DNA of 64,000 bases from Bdellovibrio sp. SKB1291214 (GTDB lineage Bacteria > Bdellovibrionota > Bdellovibrionia > Bdellovibrionales > Bdellovibrionaceae): assembly GCF_002209355.2 (NCBI RefSeq), contig NZ_CP106855.1, positions 1,302,001 through 1,366,000 on the forward strand. The letters run 5' to 3'. Below, one piece after another: positions 52,354 through 61,451 of this stretch. The translations under genes and the position numbers were made by a program. The notes beneath the pieces were generated by a model that worked only from the letters and a program-made list of their open reading frames with translations, was not told where the DNA came from and searched no databases. The number at the start of each line of letters is the position of its first letter. The first letter of the stretch is position 1.

Positions 52354-53463
52354 ATGTACCTTGGACACTTTCACTCGATAGAGCCACCCCATCAAGTTTC
52401 TCAGAATGCCAGCCTGGACTGGCTTTCAACAGCCCATCATCTGGCACAAAAAGATCAGGCCCACACCAAAGAAGAATACTTAAAAATGTTTCACCGTGTG
52501 GGCTGTTCAGAACAACAAATTCAACATCGCTACTTTTTCGTTCCTGACGTCGGGGAAACCAATTGGGAAAAAAATAAAATCTATCCCATTCCGAGCAGCA
52601 ACCGTGGTGTCAGCATGCACTATCGACACGAGTTCTATCACGAAATAGTGCAAAAATTATTTCATCAAATTTATGAATCCAGAACATATCCAGACGACAT
52701 GATTCATGTCAGCTGCACGGGGTACATTTCTCCAAGTGCCGCGCAGCTGGTGGCTTTAAAATCTCCGAAGCCTGTCACTGTCACTCACTCTTATCACATG
52801 GGTTGTTATGGGGCCTTTCCAGCCTTGCGAATGGCGGCAGGTTTTTTAGCCAACGAATCCATCTTGGGTGAAAAGAAATCAGTGGATTTAGTTCACACTG
52901 AGCTTTGCAGTTTGCACATGAACCCTGAAGACCCAACTCTTGAACAGATGGTGATTCAAAGTCTGTTCGCAGACGGCTGCATCGCTTATCGCATGAGCCA
53001 TGAAAAGCCTCAGTCTGGATTTAAAATTCATTCTTTATATGAAGAAATTATTCCCGATACAGCCGATGCCATGGAATGGATGGTTTCTGATTGGGGAATG
53101 AAAATGACTTTATCAAAAGATGTCCCCTCCATGGTCGGATCCAAAATCAGAGAGTTTACGCAGCGGTGGTTCGATAAACGCGGATATGATCTTGCTGACA
53201 TTCGAAAAAATGCTCTATTTGCGGTTCATCCCGGGGGCCCTAAAATTATTGATCAAGTGGCTCAACATCTTGAACTATCGGCTGTCCAAGTTAATGCGAG
53301 CCGCAGACTTTTACACAACCGAGGCAATATGTCTTCAGCCACCCTACCCCACTTGTGGGAGACACTGATAGACGATGATGCCATTCCATCAGGCACTAAA
53401 ATAGTTAGTTATGCTTTCGGGCCAGGACTGACCGTGTGCGCGGGATTGATGGAGAAAATATGA
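52354..53463 (+). CDS. Type III polyketide synthase
   Basis: 369 residues, typical of chalcone-synthase-like enzymes. The catalytic triad is Cys151 in SYHMGCYGAFPALR, His292 in FAVHPGG and Asn325 in HNRGNMSSAT. FGPGLTVC closes the fold. It would condense acyl-CoA starters with malonyl-CoA to make resorcinol or pyrone products. Start ATG has only a moderate AAGGAA site upstream. It overlaps the next gene by ATGA, so the product and membrane partner are coupled. Confidence 0.9.
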   Translation: MYLGHFHSIEPPHQVSQNASLDWLSTAHHLAQKDQAHTKEEYLKMFHRVGCSEQQIQHRYFFVPDVGETNWEKNKIYPIPSSNRGVSMHYRHEFYHEIVQKLFHQIYESRTYPDDMIHVSCTGYISPSAAQLVALKSPKPVTVTHSYHMGCYGAFPALRMAAGFLANESILGEKKSVDLVHTELCSLHMNPEDPTLEQMVIQSLFADGCIAYRMSHEKPQSGFKIHSLYEEIIPDTADAMEWMVSDWGMKMTLSKDVPSMVGSKIREFTQRWFDKRGYDLADIRKNALFAVHPGGPKIIDQVAQHLELSAVQVNASRRLLHNRGNMSSATLPHLWETLIDDDAIPSGTKIVSYAFGPGLTVCAGLMEKI

Positions 53464-53939
53464 TTCCGTTCCTGATCTTGGCTGCGCTTCAGGGAATAGC
53501 GATATTAATGGACGAAATTTTCTTTCACTTAAAACGTGGACTGCCCAAATGGGAGCGTATCGGTCATCCTCTTGATACCGCCACTGTTATCACGTGTTTA
53601 TTATTTTTGGCTTTGGTTCCTAAAACTTCCACTACAGCATTTATATATTACGGCTTGGCGATCTTCTCTTGCGTTTTCATCACCAAAGACGAATGGGTGC
53701 ATCGCAAGTTCTGTAGCGCGACTGAAATGTGGCTTCACGCTGTTCTTTTTGTTATCCATCCTCTTTTGTTATTTTCGGCGGCAGAAATTTGGACAACCCA
53801 TCAGGAGCTTTTATTTATGACTGCGGTGGGAGTGATCGTCTTTTTCGTGTATCAGGTTGTCTACTGGAATTTCATAGAATACCGACTCCAAAAACACGTA
53901 CTAGATTCTTATTCCGACACTGAGGAAACTTTCCACTAA
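53460..53939 (+). CDS. Membrane protein coupled to type III PKS
   Basis: 159 residues from the ATG overlapping the PKS stop. Four to five membrane helices. Charged residues lie at helix ends in repeated patterns (MDEIFFH, KDEWVH, EMWLHAVLFVIHP, YWNFIEYRLQKH) that could be metal ligands of a membrane oxygenase or hydroxylase. That is inference; no family is recognised. Tight coupling suggests it modifies or moves the polyketide product. Confidence 0.72.
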   Translation: MIPFLILAALQGIAILMDEIFFHLKRGLPKWERIGHPLDTATVITCLLFLALVPKTSTTAFIYYGLAIFSCVFITKDEWVHRKFCSATEMWLHAVLFVIHPLLLFSAAEIWTTHQELLFMTAVGVIVFFVYQVVYWNFIEYRLQKHVLDSYSDTEETFH

Positions 53940-54083
53940 ATCTTCTGTCCTGAGGGGATTTGCCTCACTACCACTTTGCGAATGTACATTTTTGCCCCAC
54001 TTATTAACTGATAACTAACTGAGATTACCTGCGACCTCGGCATCCCTTTTGCTTTTCGTCTGTCTTATAAAGGGAGCACACAC

Positions 54084-54611
54084 ATGAAACAAACAACTGA
54101 AGAAAATAAATCACAAGAACCAAGAATCACAAAAATGGACGACATCATTGAAATGATCTTGGAAGATCACAAGCCTCTTAAAAAACTGATCAAAATTATG
54201 AAGGATTCTGATCGCGAAATTTCAGAGCGTGCAGAAGCTTTTGCAGAATTCGCCCCTTTGCTTATCAGCCATGCGAAACCGGAAGAGGACAGTCTTTATG
54301 CCTTCATGAAAAAGGATGAAGACCTTCGCGAAGAAGGTTTGGAAGGTGATGTCGAACATCAGCTTGCAGATCAACTTTGTGAAGAAATTAAACGCACAAC
54401 AGATCCAGAAGAAATGGGCGCTCGAATTAAAGTATTGGCAGAATTGGTCGAGCATCACATTGAAGAAGAGGAAGAAGATTTACTTCCTGACTTTAAAGAC
54501 AACTCGGAAATTGAAGAGCGTGTCGCACTTGGAAAACAATTTATCGAGTTGAAAACTGCGATGTTGGTTAAAGGTGGCGAAGACTCTCCGAAAGAAAACT
54601 CTTTGCACTAG
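54084..54611 (+). CDS. Hemerythrin HHE-domain protein
   Basis: 175 residues. Iron ligands are likely His29 (LEDHKPL), His63 (ISHAKPEEDSLY), His92 (VEHQLAD) and His124/125 with Glu128 (VEHHIEEEEEDLLP). Bacterial HHE proteins bind a diiron site and deal with oxygen or nitric oxide. Acidic tail, cytoplasmic. A strong terminator follows. Confidence 0.87.
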   Translation: MKQTTEENKSQEPRITKMDDIIEMILEDHKPLKKLIKIMKDSDREISERAEAFAEFAPLLISHAKPEEDSLYAFMKKDEDLREEGLEGDVEHQLADQLCEEIKRTTDPEEMGARIKVLAELVEHHIEEEEEDLLPDFKDNSEIEERVALGKQFIELKTAMLVKGGEDSPKENSLH

Positions 54612-54629
54612 TCGCTGCCCGAGAAGAAT

Positions 54630-54662
54630 AAAAAAGGCCAAGTGAAACACTTGGCCTTTTTT
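54630..54662. terminator. Intrinsic terminator, bidirectional
   Basis: AAAAAAGGCCAAGTG pairs with CACTTGGCCTTTTTT around an AAA loop. It separates convergent hemerythrin and reductase genes. Confidence 0.95.
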
Positions 54663-54667
54663 ATTTC

Positions 54668-55501
54668 CTAAAACTCTGCCGTCATTGGATTGGGTCCAAT
54701 ACGCCCGTCTTTGCTATCCATTCTTTCAATTCTTGCCATATCGTCTTCGTTTAATTTGAAGTCTGATACATCAAAGTTTTCTTTAATACGAGATGGTGTG
54801 GCCGATTTTGGAATCACGATAAAGTTATTTTGTAAATGCCAACGGATGATCACTTGTGCAACAGACTTTCCATGTTTATTCGCTATCTGTTTAAGTTGGT
54901 CATCTTCTAAAATTTTACCTTGCCCCAGGGGACTCCAACATTCGGTGAAAATACCGTGTTTCGCGTGAAATTCACGTAAAGCCTTTTGTTGAAATTTCGG
55001 ATGAAGCTCTATTTGGTTTAAAACGGGAACCTCTCCTGTCGCATCCATAATACGAGTCAGGTGCTCTGGCATAAAATTCGAAACACCGATGGATTTAGCT
55101 TTGCCTTGCTTTTTGATCTCTACCATCGCTTTCCACGTTTCCAGATACAAGCCACGATGAGGAGACGGCCAATGAACCAGATACAAGTCAACTTGCTCCA
55201 ATCCTAATTTTTTAAGACTTGAATCCACTGCTCTCATCGCTTTGTCGTAACCTTGGTCTTCATTCCAAAGTTTGGTGGTAATGTGTATTTCGTTACGAGG
55301 TAACCCGCTATTTGCGATCGCACGGCCCACACCGGCTTCATTGCGATAAATCGCGGCCGTATCGATCGCACGGTATCCAACCTTGAATGCTTCGCCGACC
55401 GTGGCCTCGGCTCCTTCATCAGGAACTTGCCATACACCGTAACCAAGTTGCGGCATGTGAGTGCCGTCTTTTAAAGTCACTGCAGATTTAAAAGCCATCA
55501 T
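54668..55501 (-). CDS. Aldo/keto reductase
   Basis: 277 residues. Catalytic tetrad Asp47, Tyr52, Lys77 and His110 (DTAAIYRNE, TTKLWN, LVHWPSP). NADPH-binding IPKSATPSRIKEN near the C-terminus. It belongs to the 2,5-diketo-D-gluconate reductase-like group, but its physiological substrate is unclear. The start codon could be either of two adjacent ATGs. Confidence 0.93.
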   Translation of the reverse strand: MMAFKSAVTLKDGTHMPQLGYGVWQVPDEGAEATVGEAFKVGYRAIDTAAIYRNEAGVGRAIANSGLPRNEIHITTKLWNEDQGYDKAMRAVDSSLKKLGLEQVDLYLVHWPSPHRGLYLETWKAMVEIKKQGKAKSIGVSNFMPEHLTRIMDATGEVPVLNQIELHPKFQQKALREFHAKHGIFTECWSPLGQGKILEDDQLKQIANKHGKSVAQVIIRWHLQNNFIVIPKSATPSRIKENFDVSDFKLNEDDMARIERMDSKDGRIGPNPMTAEF

Positions 55502-55523
55502 ACTGTCCTTTTGCTGAAATTGT

Positions 55524-56489
55524 TTAAGTCAGCGAAATCCAACCTAACAAGACCGCCCCCAGAGTCAGGCTGCCAACAATGATCCACAGTAACACACCTT
55601 GAATCAGTGGTCGCAAACCAACACTGCGTAATGTGTCGCGAGTCAGATTCGCTCCGATAAGCAACAGTGTGACCACTAAAAGTTTTTTTGCAATGTCGTT
55701 CACAAATTTTCCGGGTTCTTGAAGCTGAGGAATCCAAGTAACTAGAGCGGCTGCTAGTAAAAATCCTAAAATAAACCAGGGAAACTTTGTTTTACCCACC
55801 GTAGCTTCTTGTTTTCTTGAAACGAGGTATCCATAAAACAATGTCACCGGCACAATCCACAAAGCGCGCGCAAGTTTCACTGTCGTTCCCACTTCCAAAG
55901 CATGCGGACCGTATTGCAAAGTGGCGCCCACAACGGAGCTTGTATCGTGAATCGCTAATGCGCTCCACAAACCGAATTGCCCTTCTGTTAAATTGAAATG
56001 ATGACCGACAATGGGAAACACAATTAATGCCAACGCGTTCAACATAAATACGACGCCCAGGGAAACAGATATTTCGTGAGGTTTTGCCTTGATCGATGAG
56101 GAAACCGCAGCAATTGCGCTCCCCCCACAAATTGCAGTTCCTGCTGAAACTAAGATCGACGTGTCACGTTCTGTTTTTAGAATTTTTCCTAAAAGATAAC
56201 CAATCCCCAACGTCATCGAAATACCAAGCACCGTATAGCCGACCCCTTGAGCACCCACTCTCCCCACCACATTCAGATCCATTCCAGCGCCTAAACCGAT
56301 GACGGCGATACTTAGTAGGTTTGACGTCAGTTTCCGAGTTTTTGTGATATAGGGATTCCCAACCGTGATCGCAGTTACTAATCCCAACACCAACGCCAGT
56401 GCAGAGGAAACAGGGAAAACGAAACAGCCTATTGCAAGCACAGGAATTAGGGCCATCGATACAGGATATTGGATTTTTTGTATGTTCAT
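55524..56489 (-). CDS. YeiH/UPF0324-family membrane protein
   Basis: 321 residues with about ten helices. The family blocks SNLLSIAVIGLGAGMDL, SAGTAICGGSAIAAVS and AIHDTSSVVGA are present. Some relatives are called putative sulfate exporters. The reductase gene follows on the same strand 22 bases later, so the two may be cotranscribed. Confidence 0.88.
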   Translation of the reverse strand: MNIQKIQYPVSMALIPVLAIGCFVFPVSSALALVLGLVTAITVGNPYITKTRKLTSNLLSIAVIGLGAGMDLNVVGRVGAQGVGYTVLGISMTLGIGYLLGKILKTERDTSILVSAGTAICGGSAIAAVSSSIKAKPHEISVSLGVVFMLNALALIVFPIVGHHFNLTEGQFGLWSALAIHDTSSVVGATLQYGPHALEVGTTVKLARALWIVPVTLFYGYLVSRKQEATVGKTKFPWFILGFLLAAALVTWIPQLQEPGKFVNDIAKKLLVVTLLLIGANLTRDTLRSVGLRPLIQGVLLWIIVGSLTLGAVLLGWISLT

Positions 56490-56567
56490 CAGGATACAAT
56501 ACCTGACCTACTTCTTAGTTGATACTCAATTGAAGATAAGCTCCAATATTCAAAAGGGGACTTTATT

Positions 56568-56972
56568 ATGAAAGCTAAAACTCCAGTCATCGTGCGTGTA
56601 CTTTTTGGATTGATCTTTTTCGCGTCGGGTATTGCAGGCTTGCTGCAGCAGATGCAGCTTATGCCACCACCACCGATGGATGGAATGTCCCCAGCTATGC
56701 TGACTTACTTTCAAGGTCTTGTAGCCTCTGTCTATTTCATGCCGTTCCTAAAAATCGTAGAAACCGTATTTGGCCTTTTGATCATCATGGGCTGGTTCGT
56801 ACCTCTCTCGTTGGTCATCTTGGCTCCTGTCGTTTTGAATATTTTCCTAGTTCATGCCTTCCTGGCACCAAGTGGTCTACCGGTGGCGGTGATCCTGGGG
56901 CTTATGATGATTTATCTTTCCTTCTTCTCGCCTTATTCGCCTAAAATTAAGGCCCTATTTACCAAAAAATAG
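56568..56972 (+). CDS. DoxX-like membrane protein
   Basis: 134 residues and four helices (VIVRVLFGLIFFASGIAGLLQ, ASVYFMPFLKIVETVFGLLIIMGWF, PLSLVILAPVVLNIFLVHAF, VAVILGLMMIYLSFF). It fits the DoxX/DUF417-like group, whose functions are mostly unknown, sometimes redox or stress related. AAGGGG precedes the ATG. Confidence 0.75.
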   Translation: MKAKTPVIVRVLFGLIFFASGIAGLLQQMQLMPPPPMDGMSPAMLTYFQGLVASVYFMPFLKIVETVFGLLIIMGWFVPLSLVILAPVVLNIFLVHAFLAPSGLPVAVILGLMMIYLSFFSPYSPKIKALFTKK

Positions 56973-56996
56973 TAAATAATTCAGTTAGTTGGACAC

Positions 56997-57025
56997 GGCA
57001 GACGTCTCCATGATAGACGTCTGCC
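56997..57025 (+). promoter_or_regulatory. Hairpin abutting the helicase start codon
   Basis: GGCAGACGTCT at 56997-57007 is the exact reverse complement of AGACGTCTGCC at 57015-57025, with a CCATGAT loop. The stem ends one base before the ATG at 57026, leaving no free ribosome site. Each arm contains the self-palindrome AGACGTCT, so it could also be a DNA-binding protein operator. Control of the helicase by RNA structure is inferred. Confidence 0.7.
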
Positions 57026-58273
57026 ATGAAATTCGAAAAATTCCACCTCTCTGAAGACCTTCTTCGCAACCTAGAAGACAACGGCTATTTCCGTACCACT
57101 GATATTCAGTTCAAAGCCATTCCTTCCATCTTAAAAGGCGAAGACGTTCTGGCGATCGCGCAAACGGGCACAGGTAAAACGGCTGCATTTGCAATTCCGA
57201 TCATCAATATGATCCATTCCGAAAAAAGCAGCAAACGAGCAGTAGGCATCAAGTGCTTAGTGCTTGTTCCGACGCGGGAACTTGCGCAGCAAATCGGGGA
57301 AGTGTTCAATAAATTCGCGAAACACACCAAGGTGAAAGCTTTTGCCTTGTACGGTGGTGTTGAACAAGACGCTCAAATTAAGAAACTTGAAGACGGGATC
57401 GATATTTTAATCGCGACACCGGGTCGCATGTTTGACTTAATCTCTCAAGGCTTCATCGGCATTCATCAGATTGAACACCTCGTTTTGGATGAAGCGGACC
57501 AAATGCTTGATCTTGGTTTCATCGATGATATCGAAGACATCAAGCGCAAGCTGAACCGTCGTCATCAAACTTTGTTCTTCTCTGCCACGATCAATCCTGA
57601 AATTAAAAAATTGGCTTATTCTCAAGTTCGTAGCAATGCGATTCGCATCGAGATCTCTCCAGAAGATCCTGTTTCGAAAAATGTGAAGCATTTTGTGATG
57701 TTCGTAGAGATGGACGACAAACGTTTCTTCTTGGCGGAATACATCAATCAAAATCCTGATGGCAAGTTCATCGTTTTTGTTCGTACTCGCGTCCGCGCAG
57801 AACGTGTTGCCAAAGCTTTAGAACGCGCACAAATCGCATCAATCACATTGCATGGTGAAAAAGACCAGGCTGACCGTGCTGAAGTTCTGAGTTCATTCCG
57901 AAAGGGTGATTGTAAAATCATGATCGCGACGGATGTCAGCGCACGTGGTATCGATATTCCTGACGTCACACACGTGATTAACTATGACCTTCCTGAAAAA
58001 CCGGAGAACTATGTTCACCGTATTGGTCGTACCGGTCGCGGCTTTAATAAAGGTATTGCAGTTTCATTCTGTGCTACTGAAGAAAAAGAGCTATTAGCCG
58101 ACATTGAAGCATTATTGACCAAGCCAGTTGAAGTTATTAAAGTAAACAAAGCTGATTATAAAATTATCGCTTCACAACCAGAAATGTCAGATATCGACAA
58201 GAGTCTTCAGGCGCTTCTTGATAGCGAAGATCTTTTCGCGAACCCTAAAAAAGCGAAGTGGAAAAAAAAGTAG
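57026..58273 (+). CDS. DEAD-box RNA helicase, RhlE-like
   Basis: 415 residues. Motif I is AQTGTGKT (45-52), motif Ia PTRELAQQ, motif II DEAD near 155-158, motif III SAT, motif V ARGIDIP and motif VI HRIGRTGR. It unwinds short RNA duplexes in ribosome assembly or mRNA turnover. The start MKFEKFHLSEDLLRNL matches the family. It lacks a ribosome site; the upstream hairpin may regulate it. Confidence 0.95.
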   Translation: MKFEKFHLSEDLLRNLEDNGYFRTTDIQFKAIPSILKGEDVLAIAQTGTGKTAAFAIPIINMIHSEKSSKRAVGIKCLVLVPTRELAQQIGEVFNKFAKHTKVKAFALYGGVEQDAQIKKLEDGIDILIATPGRMFDLISQGFIGIHQIEHLVLDEADQMLDLGFIDDIEDIKRKLNRRHQTLFFSATINPEIKKLAYSQVRSNAIRIEISPEDPVSKNVKHFVMFVEMDDKRFFLAEYINQNPDGKFIVFVRTRVRAERVAKALERAQIASITLHGEKDQADRAEVLSSFRKGDCKIMIATDVSARGIDIPDVTHVINYDLPEKPENYVHRIGRTGRGFNKGIAVSFCATEEKELLADIEALLTKPVEVIKVNKADYKIIASQPEMSDIDKSLQALLDSEDLFANPKKAKWKKK

Positions 58274-58458
58274 AAGGACCGTGTTCTGCTATTGGCTACA
58301 CATTCCCGAACAAGGATTTGCCATTCTGAAATTGACTAATTTATAGTCAGTAAATTTACAGATTTTCACAGTGCACAGACATTATATGTTATCAATCTGC
58401 TATCGTCCTGGCACAGGTTTCGCTATCTCTCAGAAATAATAAAACCTGGGGGATCGGG

Positions 58459-59250
58459 ATGAAACTAAGAACAATTGCATCGCTTACTTTAAGCTTTTCA
58501 GGGGTCTTATCTGGAACCACCTTTGCGATAACTTCCTCCTCCAACATTTATCTGGCTAAAAGCACCGAATACACTAAGCAATCCATGAAACTTGATCGGG
58601 CTTTGCAATTAACCACGGGACATCTCAAAGTGAACAGTTTGTCTGTTCCCTCCACAGCCATCGCTGCTTGGAAGTTATTTGTCAAAGCCTGCGTTCCGAG
58701 TGTTAGAAATGATCGCTATGCAAAAACGCTGACAGTCTCTAAAACTAACAATTTAACCATTTTAAATTTCCAGTGTGATAACAAGTCAGATTTTCAAACC
58801 ATACCAGATGCTGTGCAGTTCATCGCAACTCTTGATCAAGCTGAAACGTTGGTAGATCTGCAGATCATGCAGTTTTCCACAGAACGCTCCCGTCGAGCTG
58901 ACATTAAAACAGACGATTCCAGTGATGTTTTATTAGAAGTCGGTGCAGGAACGTTGATTGATGGTCTGTTGGCAAAAGCAGATCAAAATGCTGAAAACAA
59001 TAGTAGAATCGTGAACTCGATTGCTGGCAGCCTGGTTGCCGTGGCGAGTACGGCACTAGCTTATAGAGGTCTTGATATCACTAAAAAGCAGGCCTATTGG
59101 ATCGGCGTTGCCTCAGGAGTTATTGCGGGGTTACTGAAAGGCGCTTATGACAGCTATGCCAATCAAGAACTCGATGCCAGCAATCAAGTAAATCACAAAG
59201 CTGGGTTCATTCCGAATAACATTGATATAAGTTTTAAAATCAAATTCTAA
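58459..59250 (+). CDS. Exported protein with a C-terminal hydrophobic region
   Basis: 263 residues after a GGGGGATC site. Signal peptide MKLRTIASLTLSFSGVLSGTTFA. A mixed alpha-beta region with two cysteines (VKACVPS, FQCDNK) is followed by two hydrophobic, glycine- and alanine-rich segments around residues 185-225. It ends in strand-like DISFKIKF. No family is recognised. It shares CTAA with the convergent gene. Confidence 0.62.
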   Translation: MKLRTIASLTLSFSGVLSGTTFAITSSSNIYLAKSTEYTKQSMKLDRALQLTTGHLKVNSLSVPSTAIAAWKLFVKACVPSVRNDRYAKTLTVSKTNNLTILNFQCDNKSDFQTIPDAVQFIATLDQAETLVDLQIMQFSTERSRRADIKTDDSSDVLLEVGAGTLIDGLLAKADQNAENNSRIVNSIAGSLVAVASTALAYRGLDITKKQAYWIGVASGVIAGLLKGAYDSYANQELDASNQVNHKAGFIPNNIDISFKIKF

Positions 59251-59738
59251 GTGGGGTCTTTTTTCTTTTTCCGCACGTAAAGCTTTTTCATCACTGATGC
59301 CACGAGCTCGCCCTTAGCATCTAAGACTTGAACTGGGAGATCGAAAATATACTTTTCTCCCGCTGCTGTTTCTTGCAGAACTTTTTGAATAATTTCATCG
59401 TTGATTCTGAATTCAGCCGTGACTTCGGTTTTTCCGGGAGCCACGAAATCAATGGTCGCTCCTTTATCCCAGACATAATAATCGGGACCTACATTATTCA
59501 TAAGCATTAGCATGAAAAATGGATCGGTCATCGCGTACAACGAACCGCCGAATTGAGTTCCAACATAATTGCGATTATACCAGGATAACTTCATGCACAC
59601 TTTGACGTAGCGATAGTCTGGAGAAATCTCCACGATCCTAATACCGGCTCCTAAGTAAGGGGTCCACAGACTGATCAGACGTGCTACTAACCAACTCGGA
59701 GTTCGTGCTCCCATTCTTCTTATCCAACTCGTGATCAT
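59247..59738 (-). CDS. Hotdog-fold thioesterase-like protein (DUF4442)
   Basis: 163 residues. NYVGTQFGGSLYAMTDPFFMLMLM is the hotdog helix with an acidic residue where PaaI and DUF4442 proteins keep theirs. AEFRINDEIIQKVL and VQVLDAKGELVASVMKKLYVRK are the surrounding strands. It probably cleaves an acyl thioester. Two bases upstream is the SRPBCC gene on the same strand. Confidence 0.78.
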   Translation of the reverse strand: MITSWIRRMGARTPSWLVARLISLWTPYLGAGIRIVEISPDYRYVKVCMKLSWYNRNYVGTQFGGSLYAMTDPFFMLMLMNNVGPDYYVWDKGATIDFVAPGKTEVTAEFRINDEIIQKVLQETAAGEKYIFDLPVQVLDAKGELVASVMKKLYVRKKKKDPT

Positions 59739-59740
59739 GA

Positions 59741-60253
59741 TTACTTCTCTAGAAGCGATTTTAGAGTTTCTAAATCTTTCTTTACGGCTGCTGCATCTTT
59801 ATCAAAATCTGCATCCGAAACCTTGGGTAAACGATAAAGTGTGAAAATGACTTCGCTTCCATCGCCATTTCTCACGACTCTCAAAGGATTGTGATTCGTT
59901 TCTCCGGAAGGTAGGGTTACGTCATGATCAACGACACCGAATTTATTTTTTTCTGCGAATCGCACCTTCACCTTCCCCATTGGCGACTCAGCAATCCAAT
60001 CGTCACCTGATTTTACCATTTGCGACTGACTAAGCCCTGCAGCCCATCTTGGCATATTCTCCGGCGTAGAAATGAACTGATACACTTCATTTGCATTCTT
60101 ATTAATTGCTATTGAAATCTGCTTGGATGGATAAGTCACAGAAATTCCTTTAGTAGGACGTACAGCATTCTTAAACATTTTTATCTGAGCAACGGATAGT
60201 TCAATTCCGCACAGAAATAGAACGATAAGAATAGCACCTTTATTTATGCGCAT
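59741..60253 (-). CDS. Exported SRPBCC-fold protein
   Basis: 170 residues with a signal peptide (MRINKGAILIVLFLCGIELSVA). ISIAINKNANEVYQFISTPENMPRWAAGLS is the beginning of the START/polyketide-cyclase fold, which binds hydrophobic ligands. Export is unusual for this fold. Upstream of the thioesterase gene by two bases, so probably one operon. Confidence 0.75.
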   Translation of the reverse strand: MRINKGAILIVLFLCGIELSVAQIKMFKNAVRPTKGISVTYPSKQISIAINKNANEVYQFISTPENMPRWAAGLSQSQMVKSGDDWIAESPMGKVKVRFAEKNKFGVVDHDVTLPSGETNHNPLRVVRNGDGSEVIFTLYRLPKVSDADFDKDAAAVKKDLETLKSLLEK

Positions 60254-60332
60254 ACAAACCTCGAAATCTTATTTCACTTAAGATGAAATCTCACTTCAAG
60301 GTTTGATCCTGAATAATGGTAGAAATCAGAAA

Positions 60333-60692
60333 CTAAATAGGGAAAGACTTACCGTCGACCTTTTTAACTTTCAATGAGTCTAGATCTATATCGTCAAAAC
60401 ATCGAACGTTAATGGCAAACATTTTGTGACTACTATTTGGAGCCATCCCGTGAGCGAATGGTGTAACTCCACACTCGCCACAAAAAGTATCATGAATTCT
60501 TTTTTTGCCGAATTGATAGTCTACAAGTTCTTCGGCACCAGACAACATCTTGAAGTTTTCTGCTGGCACAAATGCCAGAAGAGTCCCCTTTCGTCTGCAC
60601 ATCGAACAGTTACAACTGATAACTTCGCTGAAATCTCCAGTTGCTTCGTATTTCACTTCACCGCAGTGACAGCTGCCGATATGTTTTTGCAT
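60333..60692 (-). CDS. GFA/CENP-V family zinc protein
   Basis: 119 residues. Zinc ligands lie in SCHCGEVKYE (Cys8, Cys10), ISCNCSMC (Cys27, Cys29, Cys32) and FCGECGV. The family includes the glutathione-dependent formaldehyde-activating enzyme, but most members have unknown substrates. Confidence 0.9.
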   Translation of the reverse strand: MQKHIGSCHCGEVKYEATGDFSEVISCNCSMCRRKGTLLAFVPAENFKMLSGAEELVDYQFGKKRIHDTFCGECGVTPFAHGMAPNSSHKMFAINVRCFDDIDLDSLKVKKVDGKSFPI

Positions 60693-60711
60693 CAGATTCT
60701 CCGATCGTTAT

Positions 60712-61227
60712 TTAAAAATCCAAAATCACGACGAAGTAGGGATCCATTTTCGTATCGCTATGATTGAACTTAGGATAATCGTAATTTTTGTAGCTGATCT
60801 GAAATGCCAAAGGAATTCTTCTGGGAGTAAACTTGTACCCCAAGTCGACTTGATATCCCGAACCTTCGTTATAATCTCCCATAACAGAAGAAATGAAATA
60901 GGTCGCGATTATATAACCACCCATTTCTTTATTGGTCATGTAACCACCGCTGAGACCATATGAGGTGCGCGGAGTTGAAACTCCATTTACGGACGTGGAA
61001 TCATTCTGATAAAGTCCACCTAAGACCCATCCACCACCTTGAAATTTATAATAAAGACCCACGTCATACACCATGCGACTTGATTTGGAATCAGCGCCGT
61101 TATCCTTAGAATCTGCACTGTAATAAAGAAGTGCCAGCTTCCCCATACCATCGGCCATCGCGAAGGCCCCATTAAAGATCAAACCGAAAAACAGAATTGC
61201 TTTGAATGTATCTAAAATTAGTTTCAT
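60712..61227 (-). CDS. Outer-membrane beta-barrel-like protein
   Basis: 171 residues. Signal peptide MKLILDTFKAILFFGLIFNGAFA. Eight or so amphipathic strands with aromatic ends (YDVGLYYKF, WVLGGLYQN, YGLSGGYMT, YQVDLGYKF, AFQISYKNY) and a terminal Phe (YFVVILDF) fit a small outer-membrane barrel. Function unknown. It precedes the GFA gene on the same strand. Confidence 0.75.
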   Translation of the reverse strand: MKLILDTFKAILFFGLIFNGAFAMADGMGKLALLYYSADSKDNGADSKSSRMVYDVGLYYKFQGGGWVLGGLYQNDSTSVNGVSTPRTSYGLSGGYMTNKEMGGYIIATYFISSVMGDYNEGSGYQVDLGYKFTPRRIPLAFQISYKNYDYPKFNHSDTKMDPYFVVILDF

Positions 61228-61451
61228 GCCCTAAATACTGACTTGGACTGATAGAATTCACAACAGGAAAGTGATTTTCTTTTATTTGAGCATCGACGCG
61301 ATTTTTCTTAAGGGATCATAAAAACATCTCGTCGTTTACACATCGGCTTCTAGGAAATTAAACTAGCGGCTCCATGTAAGAGACGATTCTACCAGCTCCT
61401 CTAGCCAGATACTTATGGACACCCATCACGGCGCCAGCTAGATTTTAGGGC

